Origin: Rhodothermaceae bacterium
Lineage (GTDB): Bacteria > Bacteroidota > Rhodothermia > Rhodothermales > Rubricoccaceae
Length of the DNA stretch: 5,309 bases
Assembly (NCBI GenBank): GCA_013003465.1
Contig: JABDIZ010000248.1
Span: 1 to 5,309 of the forward strand
Direction: 5' to 3'
Below are positions 1-5,174 of this stretch, piece by piece (position 1 is the stretch's first letter; each line of letters starts with the position of its first letter). The notes below the pieces were generated by a model that saw only the letters and a program-made list of their open reading frames with translations, had not been told where the DNA came from and did not search any database. The position numbers were made by a program, and so were the translations under genes.

Positions 1-90
1 GCCTACGGCCACTTCGGCCGTGACGGTTTCTCCTGGGAAGCGCTCGACCACGTCGACGCGCTCAAGGAGGCGACGGCGCAACTCGCCTAG
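1..90 (+). CDS. metK: S-adenosylmethionine synthetase, C-terminal end (partial)
   Basis: The first 29 codons, in frame from base 1, end at a TAG at 88-90. They read AYGHFGRDGFSWEALDHVDA and then a short Ala/Leu-rich tail. The AYGHFGR...(F/S)WE segment followed by a D-x-V-x-x-L-K helix is the usual C-terminus of MetK, the cytosolic enzyme that makes S-adenosylmethionine from methionine and ATP. The rest of the gene lies outside the window, so the active site cannot be checked. The next gene, ahcY, lies 91 bp downstream on the same strand and acts in the same methyl cycle, which supports the assignment. Confidence 0.9.
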   Translation, partial: AYGHFGRDGFSWEALDHVDALKEATAQLA

Positions 91-105
91 TCGGTACCGG
101 GTGCG

Positions 106-163
106 GGGTTGAGGGTACAGCGTTTTCCTCTGTTCCAGACTCCGAACCCTACACCCTCAACCC
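106..163. repeat. 11-bp perfect inverted repeat in the metK-ahcY spacer
   Basis: GGGTTGAGGGT at 106-116 is the exact reverse complement of ACCCTCAACCC at 153-163, with 36 bases between the arms. In the RNA this could form a long-range stem in the ahcY leader, or an attenuator between metK and ahcY. No T-tract follows either arm, so it is not a standard intrinsic terminator. The right arm is also part of a 7-nt periodic repeat, so the pairing may partly reflect repeat expansion. Confidence 0.7.
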
Positions 164-179
164 TGAAACCAACAACCTA
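146..179. repeat. Degenerate 7-nt tandem repeat just upstream of ahcY
   Basis: Three successive heptads read ACCCTAC, ACCCTCA and ACCCTGA (146-166). Two looser ones follow, AACCAAC and AACCTAT (167-180), ending two bases before the ahcY start. On the left side of the spacer the inverse heptads GGGTTGA and GGGTACA (106-119) are also adjacent. The periodicity is visible directly. Its function is unknown and it occupies the place where a ribosome-binding site would normally be. Confidence 0.5.
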
Positions 180-181
180 TC

Positions 182-1477
182 ATGGATCACAAGGAAGGAC
201 GTTACAAAGTCGCCGACCTCGGCCTCGCCGCTGCCGGTCGCAAGCGCATCGAGTGGGCCGAGAGCCGCATGCCAGTGCTCATGAGGCTCCGCGAGGAGTA
301 CAGCCGGACGAAGCCGTTCGCGGGCTACAAGATCACGGGCTGCCTCCACGTCACCAAGGAGACCGCCGTGCTGATCGAGACGCTCAAGGCGTGCGGCGCC
401 GAAGTGGCCTGGAGCGGCTGCAATCCGCTCTCGACCAACGACGAGGTCTCGGCCGCGCTCGCGCTCGGCCCGAACGGCGACGGCGACGGCGTCGAGATCT
501 ACGCCTGGTACGGCCAGGACACCGAGGCCTTCTACTGGTGCATCGACCGTACCATCGACAAGACCCCGGACACGACGCTCGATGATGGCGCCGACCTCAT
601 CTTCCGCGTCCACTCGCAGTTCCCCGAGAAGGCCGACGACATCATCGGCGGCTCCGAGGAGACGACCACCGGCGTCCACCGCCTCCGTGCGATGGCCGAC
701 GACGGCAAGCTGCTCTACCCCGTCTACGCCGTCAACGACGCCGAGACGAAGTGGGACTTCGACAACGTCTACGGCACCGGCCAGTCCACGCTCGACGGCG
801 TGCTCCGCGCCTCGTCCGTGCTGATCGCGGGCAAGAACTTTGTCGTGGCGGGCTACGGCCACTGTGGCCGCGGCGTCGCGATGCGCGCCAAGGGCATGGG
901 CGCCAACGTCATCATCACCGAGGTCAAGCCGACGGCTGCCCTCAAGGCCACGCTCGACGGCATGCGCGTCATGACGATGGAAGAGGCCGCCAAGGTGGGC
1001 GACATCTTCGTCACCGCCACCGGCATGAAGGATATCATCCGCGGCGAGCACTTCGTGAGCATGAAGGAAGGCGCCATCGTGTGCAACACGGGCCACTACG
1101 ACGTGGAGCTCAACCTCCAGGAACTCGCCGAGGCGTCGAAGGACACGCGCATGATCCGCGAGGACAACCGCGAGTACACCCTCGACAACGGCAAGCGCAT
1201 TTACGTGCTGGCCGACGGGCGTCTCGTCAACCTCGCTGCTGCTGAAGGGCACCCGAGCGAGGTGATGGACATGAGCTTCGCCAACCAGTTCCAGGCCCAC
1301 CTCAACCTGATCCAGCGCCACGAGGCGGGCGAGACGCTCCCGAACACGGTGCTCGACCTCCCCGAGGAACTCGACCAGCAGATCGCGCGCGTGAAGCTGG
1401 AGACGATGGGCCTGGAGATCGACACGCTGACCGAGGAGCAGGTCGCCTACGCCACCGACTACTCCGCCGGCACCTGA
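182..1477 (+). CDS. ahcY: S-adenosylhomocysteinase (SAH hydrolase)
   Basis: This 431-residue cytosolic enzyme reversibly hydrolyses S-adenosylhomocysteine to adenosine and homocysteine, removing the product inhibitor of methyltransferases. Visible family features are the substrate-domain segment LHVTKET (55-61), the signature GCNPLSTND (79-87), ETTTG (160-164), the VNDAETKWDFDN segment with the expected catalytic Lys190 and Asp186, and CNTGHYD (301-307). The NAD-binding Rossmann loop is GYGHCGRG (224-231), and HPSEVMDMSFANQF lies at 347-360. The roughly 40-residue insertion seen in many bacterial enzymes is absent. The C-terminus ends in DYSAGT instead of the usual K-x-x-x-x-YRY tail that reaches the NAD of the neighbouring subunit; this resembles archaeal and thermophile forms. 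The ATG at 182 fits the usual N-terminus (YKVADL close to the start). There is no Shine-Dalgarno sequence. It follows metK on the same strand and may be co-transcribed with it. Confidence 0.97.
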   Translation: MDHKEGRYKVADLGLAAAGRKRIEWAESRMPVLMRLREEYSRTKPFAGYKITGCLHVTKETAVLIETLKACGAEVAWSGCNPLSTNDEVSAALALGPNGDGDGVEIYAWYGQDTEAFYWCIDRTIDKTPDTTLDDGADLIFRVHSQFPEKADDIIGGSEETTTGVHRLRAMADDGKLLYPVYAVNDAETKWDFDNVYGTGQSTLDGVLRASSVLIAGKNFVVAGYGHCGRGVAMRAKGMGANVIITEVKPTAALKATLDGMRVMTMEEAAKVGDIFVTATGMKDIIRGEHFVSMKEGAIVCNTGHYDVELNLQELAEASKDTRMIREDNREYTLDNGKRIYVLADGRLVNLAAAEGHPSEVMDMSFANQFQAHLNLIQRHEAGETLPNTVLDLPEELDQQIARVKLETMGLEIDTLTEEQVAYATDYSAGT

Positions 1478-1494
1478 ATCCGGAAGGCTGACAG

Positions 1495-1535
1495 CAAAAA
1501 ACAAAGGGCCGTCTCGCAGTGCGCGGGGCGGCCCT
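1495..1535. terminator. GC-rich hairpin with T-tract on the minus strand
   Basis: Bases 1505-1517 (AGGGCCGTCTCGC) pair with 1523-1535 (GCGGGGCGGCCCT) in a 13-bp stem with two G-U pairs and a 5-nt loop. On the plus strand the stem is preceded by an A-rich run (1496-1505) and is not followed by T residues. Read on the minus strand it is followed by TTTGTTTTTT, the form of an intrinsic terminator. Both flanking genes are on the plus strand, so it either stops antisense transcription into ahcY or acts as a weaker, T-less terminator after ahcY. The stem is certain from the sequence; the direction of action is an inference. Confidence 0.6.
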
Positions 1536-1652
1536 GTCGCTGTTGGGTGATCGAGGTCCGCCGCGATGAGGCGCGGCACGGGTGGGTGTTGCCCGCCGCT
1601 CACGGGTACATGGCTGTCTCCCCCCGTTTTTCTCAGACGGCCTCCCGTTCCC

Positions 1653-2510
1653 ATGCTACCCAACATTCCCTTCGAGAACTTCTTCTCGTACTCCCCGATG
1701 GCCTACGACATGGTGGCCCACGTGCTTACCCTCGGGTATGCCACCATGCTCGCCGCGCTGTTCTACTTCGTGCTGACCCTCAAGGCGGTCGCACCGAAAT
1801 ACCGCATCTCGTCGGTGCTCTCTGTAGTCGTGATGACTTCGGCTTTCCTGCTGCTCTACGCGCAAGCGCAGAACTGGGACAACGCCTTCATCTTCGATCC
1901 GGACACCAACCGCTACATCCGCGCCGCCGGAGAGGCCAACTTCACGAATGGCTACCGCTACCTCAACTGGCTCATCGACGTACCGATGCTGCTGTTCCAG
2001 ATCCTCTTCGTGATCAACATCAGCAGTAAGCGCTTCGCCTCTACGCGCAACCAGTTCTTTGCCTCTGGTGCCCTCATGGTCATCACGGGCTACATCGGCC
2101 AGTACTTCGAGACCAGCAACACGACGGTGTTCTTCATCTGGGGCACGATCTCGACGCTGTTCTTCGTCCACGTGCTGTTCCTGATGCGCAAGATCCTCAA
2201 GGAGGGGCAGCAGGGGATGGCGCCGCGCGCCGCTCGCCTGATCAACAGCATCTGGGTGCTGTTCCTCGTCTCGTGGATGCTCTACCCCGGAGCCTACCTG
2301 ATGCCGGTGTTCACGCAGATGCCGGACGGCTCCAGCACCGGCCTGATCCCGCTCTTCTCGGGCGACACGGCCGTGGTGGCGCGCTCGATTACCTACACGG
2401 TTGCCGACGTGGCCTCGAAGGTGATCTACGGAATCCTGCTGACTCTCGCGGCGCAGATCCGTAGTGAGGAGGAGGACGGCTACCGTTACAGCGACCTGAC
2501 CACAGCCTGA
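1653..2510 (+). CDS. Light-driven sodium pump rhodopsin (NDQ/KR2-type)
   Basis: This is a 285-residue seven-helix retinal protein of the cytoplasmic membrane, expected to export Na+ in light (and H+ when Na+ is scarce, as KR2 does). Helix C reads NGYRYLNWLIDVPMLLFQ, giving Arg102, Asn105, Asp109 and Gln116. These match the N-D-Q triad of sodium pumps (Asn112, Asp116 and Gln123 in KR2) rather than the D-T-D/E triad of proton pumps. Helix G reads YTVADVASKVIYG with retinal Lys256 and Asp252. His23, Glu153 and Arg244 match KR2 His30, Glu160 and Arg243. Leu113, at the spectral-tuning position, predicts green absorption. The start at ATG 1653 gives the short N-terminal ENF helix found in KR2; an in-frame ATG at 1566 would add 29 unlike residues. 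The loop between helices F and G is about 8 residues longer than in KR2. No retinal synthesis gene (blh) is in the window. No Shine-Dalgarno sequence is visible. Confidence 0.95.
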   Translation: MLPNIPFENFFSYSPMAYDMVAHVLTLGYATMLAALFYFVLTLKAVAPKYRISSVLSVVVMTSAFLLLYAQAQNWDNAFIFDPDTNRYIRAAGEANFTNGYRYLNWLIDVPMLLFQILFVINISSKRFASTRNQFFASGALMVITGYIGQYFETSNTTVFFIWGTISTLFFVHVLFLMRKILKEGQQGMAPRAARLINSIWVLFLVSWMLYPGAYLMPVFTQMPDGSSTGLIPLFSGDTAVVARSITYTVADVASKVIYGILLTLAAQIRSEEEDGYRYSDLTTA

Positions 2511-2551
2511 GGCGCTTCTCTCGCCGACGCTTCGCCCGTGAAGGGTGTTTT

Positions 2552-2579
2552 GGGGGCCGCTCCCCGCGGAGCGGCTCCC
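2552..2579. terminator. Strong GC hairpin between rhodopsin and the TetR remnant
   Basis: GCCGCTCC (2556-2563) and GGAGCGGC (2568-2575) form a perfect 8-bp stem around a CCGC loop. Four outer pairs extend it to 12 bp, including one G-U. It lies 41 bp after the rhodopsin stop and just beyond the minus-strand stop of the TetR remnant, so it sits where two convergent transcripts would end. No T-tract follows on either strand (plus side TCCTAGC; minus side CCAAAACACC), so calling it a terminator is an inference from position and stability. It could also be a dispersed palindromic repeat. Confidence 0.5.
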
Positions 2580-2582
2580 CTC

Positions 2583-2857
2583 CTAGCTGCTGAGACAGAG
2601 TCGATCAGGAATGGCCCGTGCAAGGGCTTCGACGCGGTCTCGGTCGGCGGCGAGGGGGCCGTCGAGGAGGAGCGCGGCGAGGCCATGGACGAGGCTCCAG
2701 CACGCGACTCGGTGCGTTCGGATGCCTCCGACGTGAGATCGGTGACGGCCCGGACCAGGTGGCGAAAGGCGGCTGACCCGCTGGGGCTCACGGCCGGGGT
2801 GTACCTCCTCCGAGCGTACAGCGGCGGGGCCATGCAGACGATGCGGCTGACGCTCAT
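2583..2857 (-). pseudogene. Truncated, frameshifted TetR-family regulator remnant (ligand-binding end)
   Basis: Two overlapping minus-strand frames together read like the C-terminal ligand-binding domain of a TetR/AcrR regulator of the WHG type. The upstream part (from about 2857 to 2710) contains RIVCMAPPLYARRR and SAAFRHLVRAVTDL, resembling the 'PxxYRLMF...PLY' and 'AAFxxLVxAV' segments. The downstream part (from about 2713 to the TAG at 2585-2583) contains VACWSLVHGLAALLLDG and RVEALARAIPDRL, which is the W-x-x-VHGLAxLxLDG helix with a final helix. The frames join if one base has been lost (or two gained) around 2700-2715. No helix-turn-helix DNA-binding domain precedes it, because the PqqB-like gene ends at 2922. 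I therefore read it as a decayed gene. The similarity is from memory of the family, not a search. The alternative is chance coding-like sequence in GC-rich DNA. Confidence 0.5.
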
Positions 2858-2890
2858 CCATTGCGTTCAACGTCGAGCTGATCTGGTCAC

Positions 2891-2918
2891 GCTTTCTAAG
2901 CGGAGCCGCTGGCGAAGC
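2891..2918. other. Imperfect hairpin directly after the PqqB-like gene
   Basis: GCTTT (2891-2895) can pair with GAAGC (2914-2918), with one G-U pair, and AGCGG (2899-2903) with CCGCT (2906-2910). A 3x3 internal loop separates the two stems. On the minus strand it begins a few bases after the stop codon of the PqqB-like gene (2922). It has no T-tract and only a 2-nt gap between the inner arms, so the fold is weak. It may help terminate the ferredoxin operon or may mark the junction with the TetR remnant. Confidence 0.25.
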
Positions 2919-2921
2919 ACG

Positions 2922-3875
2922 CTAGAGGCCCACGACCTCGCTTTCCTCCGCCACTCGGAAGCCGCTCGCCGTGATGGTGCGCCGGGCCTCGGTGCCGGGC
3001 CAGAGCGCCGGGTTGGTGTGGTTGAGGTGGATGAAGCGCACCTTCGCTCGCTCAGCTTCCGGCAGCGCCGCGAACCGCGCCATGCTGTGCATGATGAACG
3101 GGTGCGGGAAGCCGGACATGTCGCGCCCGGGAATCTCGCCATCGGCGTAGAACGTCGCGTCGAGGTAGGCCACATCCACCCGTGCGAGCTCGTCTTCGAT
3201 GCGCGTGCCCTCGGCGTCCCACTCGTCCCAGGAATCGATGTCGGGGATGAAAAGCACCGCGCGGTTTGGTCCCTCAATGCGGAAGCCGACGACCTCGGAG
3301 AACTCCTGCCGGTGCGGGACGCGCAGCGGCGTCACCGTCAGCCGCTCGTTCAGGCGAACCGGCGCATGATCGGCCAGTTCGCGCAGCACGATGTTCTCGT
3401 AGCGGACGAGCTGGCTCCACGGGCCGTTGGTGCGGAGGTAGTCGGCCATCCGCGGCATCGCATAGACCGGCACGCCTTGAGCGCCGAGCGATTCGTGCCC
3501 CAGAAACATCAGCCCCGTGTAGTGCCCGAGGTGGGCGTGCGTCAGGAAGATGCCCGCGAGGCCGGGCCGGGCGTCGGTCGGGGCGAGCGTGTCGAGGCGA
3601 TAGAGTTGCTCCGGCAGGTCGGGCGTGGCCTCGAACAGCCAGCGCTCGCCGGAGGTCGGGTCCACGAGGCCCAGGCTGACCACGAGGCGGCGGCGGCCGG
3701 GGTCGGTCCAGCCGGGGTGCGCCACGTCGCCGGTCTGCGGGACGCCGCCGTCCTGCGCAATGCCGAGGACGACGAGGTAGGGCACCTCCGAAGGATCCTG
3801 TGCGAGGCCGGGCACCGCGCTGAAGAGCACCCCTGCCAGGAGCGTGAGGACGCGGCTTACTCGGCGCCTTCCCAC
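2922..3875 (-). CDS. Exported PqqB-like MBL-fold hydrolase
   Basis: This 317-residue protein has a metallo-beta-lactamase fold related to PqqB. The GTG at 3875 is chosen because it yields a clean signal peptide: MGRRRVSR, a hydrophobic stretch of about 15 residues, then GLA|QD with cleavage near residue 25, so the protein should be periplasmic. No in-frame ATG lies closer. Visible motifs are LGIAQDGGVPQ (37-47), LTHAHLGHYTG (111-121), VPHRQE around His188, FIPDID (209-214), YLDATFY with Asp239, GFPHPFIMHSM (255-265) and FIHLNHTNPAL (281-291). The last resembles the H-x-N-N-TNP end of PqqB. In the metal motif H-x-H-x-D-H the aspartate is Gly117. The PqqB-type CxxC metal site near the N-terminus is absent. 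The substrate is unknown. No other pqq gene is present, and export argues against a role in cytosolic PQQ assembly. It overlaps the upstream ferredoxin gene by 19 bp, suggesting coupled translation. Confidence 0.85.
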   Translation of the reverse strand: MGRRRVSRVLTLLAGVLFSAVPGLAQDPSEVPYLVVLGIAQDGGVPQTGDVAHPGWTDPGRRRLVVSLGLVDPTSGERWLFEATPDLPEQLYRLDTLAPTDARPGLAGIFLTHAHLGHYTGLMFLGHESLGAQGVPVYAMPRMADYLRTNGPWSQLVRYENIVLRELADHAPVRLNERLTVTPLRVPHRQEFSEVVGFRIEGPNRAVLFIPDIDSWDEWDAEGTRIEDELARVDVAYLDATFYADGEIPGRDMSGFPHPFIMHSMARFAALPEAERAKVRFIHLNHTNPALWPGTEARRTITASGFRVAEESEVVGL

Positions 3876-4219
3876 GTCAGGATGTCCTCTTCGCTCTTCT
3901 GCGAAAGCAGCGGTTCGGCGGCGTACTCCTCGGCCTCGGGCAGCGCGTCCTTCTTCTCGGTGATGTTGTAGCCCAGCGCCTGCCATTGCTCGGCGAGGTA
4001 GGTGTTCCACTCGGCATAGTGCTCCCACTGCTCTGGCAATTCGTCGTCGGCGTAGATGGCCTCGACGGGGCACACTGGCACGCAGGCGTTGCAATCGATG
4101 CACTCGTCGGGGTGGATGACGAGGAAATTCGGCCCCTCATAGAAGCAGTCCACCGGGCAGACCTCGACACAATCGGTGTGCTTGCAGTTGATGCAGGGTT
4201 GGGCGACGACGTAGGGCAT
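3857..4219 (-). CDS. fdxA: Seven-iron ferredoxin (3Fe-4S/4Fe-4S)
   Basis: This 120-residue soluble electron carrier resembles Azotobacter ferredoxin I. The cysteines lie at 9, 12, 17, 21, 25, 40, 43, 46 and 50, within CINCKHTDCVEVCPVDC and CIDCNACVPVC. By homology, Cys9, Cys17 and Cys50 hold a 3Fe-4S cluster, and Cys21, Cys40, Cys43 and Cys46 hold a 4Fe-4S cluster, with Cys12 and Cys25 free. The intervening FYEGPNFLVIHPDE is nearly invariant in this family. The C-terminal part includes NITEKKDALPEAE, matching the family, followed by an acidic tail slightly longer than usual. The ATG at 4219 gives the expected MPYVV N-terminus; there is no Shine-Dalgarno sequence. It is the first gene of an apparent two-gene operon, with the exported PqqB-like gene starting inside its last codons. 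The redox partner is not shown by the window. Confidence 0.96.
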   Translation of the reverse strand: MPYVVAQPCINCKHTDCVEVCPVDCFYEGPNFLVIHPDECIDCNACVPVCPVEAIYADDELPEQWEHYAEWNTYLAEQWQALGYNITEKKDALPEAEEYAAEPLLSQKSEEDILTWEGAE

Positions 4220-4278
4220 GAGGGGACGGCGGGGCTGGGTGAGAACGCGTACGTTACTGCCGGAGGGGCTCGGGCGGC

Positions 4279-4287
4279 TAATATATA
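4279..4287. promoter_or_regulatory. AT-rich promoter-like patch in the divergent intergenic region
   Basis: TAATATATA is the only AT-rich stretch in the GC-rich spacer between fdxA (minus) and the lipoprotein gene (plus). It contains a -10-like TAATAT on the plus strand and TATATT on the minus strand, so it could serve either or both genes. A plus-strand transcript starting just after it would leave a leader of roughly 45 nt before the ATG at 4337 and almost none before the ATG at 4298. No convincing -35 element is seen at normal spacing on either strand. Confidence 0.35.
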
Positions 4288-4336
4288 CCGCGAGGCGATG
4301 ATCCGCCCGCGCCTTTCGACAACCTGGTTCTCGGTC

Positions 4337-5050
4337 ATGCTCACCCCCCGCTTAACCTCATTTTTGCTGATCGGTCTCCTGGCGCTGACCGCCTTCGGAT
4401 GCGGCAGCTCCAACCGGCTCCGCGAGGTCGACCTCCGCGACGCTACCGTCGCGGTGGTGGCCGCCATTCCGCCCCATCCGCGCGTGCAGTCCGGCGATCC
4501 CTCGGAGGCCGCTATCGACCCGTACGACCCCGTCGGGTCCGCTATCCGCGTCGGCACGGCGGTCAACAAGCTGCGCGAAGCCCGCGAGGCGCAGGCCCGC
4601 CTCGACAGCGCCATCGCCCGCGTGGACATCGCCGACCAGATCGCTCGCCGCGTCCTCCTTGACAGCGCCGACCTGATCGGCTTCGAGCCCGTCAGCGACC
4701 CCGACCAGGCCGAGTTCCTCCTCGACCTCCGCGTCTACGACTACAGCCTCGTCGCCGACTCCTTCGAAGGGGCGACCTACTTCGCGCTCGAAGCCGATGT
4801 CCTCGTCCTCGACCCGGTGCGCGGACGCGAACTGTGGAAGCGCCGCATCCGCGAGCGCGAGGTGCTCGACGCCAGTCTCTTCGGGCTTCCGGCCGCTGCA
4901 GGCAACGTCGTCACGGCGCGGGCCCTCTCGCGCCTCTCCGAGGAGGAGATGGCCGAGGGTCTCGAACGCCTCGCCGACTACGTGGCCGGGCGCATCGTCG
5001 AGCGCCTCCAGCACGACTACTACCGCTCGCGCCGAGACTACGAGGGATGA
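4337..5050 (+). CDS. Putative lipoprotein of unknown function
   Basis: This 237-residue protein is probably anchored to a membrane by lipid. The N-terminus MLTPRLTSFLLIGLLALTAF leads to a lipobox-like AFGC with Cys22, followed by GSS. Phe at -2 is less usual than in a standard LAGC box. The mature part has a short strand (TVAVVAAIP, 37-45), a proline-rich stretch, a long charged helix (about 72-107), and then strands around AEFLLDLRVYDYSLV and YFALEADVLVLD. A GRELWKRR turn with Trp167 follows, and the protein ends in an Arg-rich helix (about 200-230). The alternation 'AD/AE-FLL-x-L-x-V ... L-D-x-x-x-G-x-x-L-W' is common in small envelope lipoproteins of the LpoB or DUF4136 kind, but I cannot assign a family. 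An in-frame ATG at 4298 would add 13 residues before the signal peptide and is less likely. It is divergent from fdxA. Confidence 0.85.
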   Translation: MLTPRLTSFLLIGLLALTAFGCGSSNRLREVDLRDATVAVVAAIPPHPRVQSGDPSEAAIDPYDPVGSAIRVGTAVNKLREAREAQARLDSAIARVDIADQIARRVLLDSADLIGFEPVSDPDQAEFLLDLRVYDYSLVADSFEGATYFALEADVLVLDPVRGRELWKRRIREREVLDASLFGLPAAAGNVVTARALSRLSEEEMAEGLERLADYVAGRIVERLQHDYYRSRRDYEG

Positions 5051-5174
5051 GAAGGCATAGGTGTGAAATGAGTGGGCCTGTGGATCATTCCTGAAAGCAC
5101 CAAGGTCCAAGGAGGACGCTCGGCTTCGGCGGGGCTGCATTTCTCACCTTCCTTTCCGCTCAACTCCTCCTCCC

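Noticed and set aside
91..181. SAH or SAM riboswitch upstream of ahcY
   Set aside because: The location is right, but I see none of the conserved core segments of these riboswitches, only heptad repeats and a simple inverted repeat.
1611..1640. Bacteroidota-type promoter (TTG then TAnnTTTG) before the rhodopsin gene, from a TTG near 1609 and TACATGG near 1627
   Set aside because: The -7 element match is poor and the spacing is too short, so it cannot be separated from chance.
1566..1652. Extended N-terminus of the rhodopsin from the in-frame ATG at 1566
   Set aside because: The 29 extra residues are Arg/Pro-rich and unlike rhodopsin N-termini. The start at 1653 gives a length and N-terminal helix matching KR2.
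149..1666. Long minus-strand open frame opposite ahcY (505 codons)
   Set aside because: It is antisense to a clear S-adenosylhomocysteinase gene, is rich in Arg, Val, Asp and His typical of reversed GC-rich codons, and has no recognisable domain.
2860..2925. Possible integron attC site: GTTCAAC at 2866-2872 resembles the RYYYAAC box and is followed by palindromic sequence
   Set aside because: No matching GTTRRRY box lies at the expected distance on the same strand, the inner hairpin is weak, and no integrase or cassette array is present.
2538..3971. Long plus-strand open frame (477 codons) across the TetR remnant and the PqqB-like gene
   Set aside because: Most of it is antisense to the PqqB-like gene, which has strong family motifs. 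Its product is low-complexity Arg/Glu/Val-rich sequence with no motif.
5108..5114. AAGGAGG Shine-Dalgarno-like sequence after the lipoprotein gene
   Set aside because: No start codon follows at a usable distance. The CsbD start is about 60 bp further on, and the genome otherwise seems not to use such sites.
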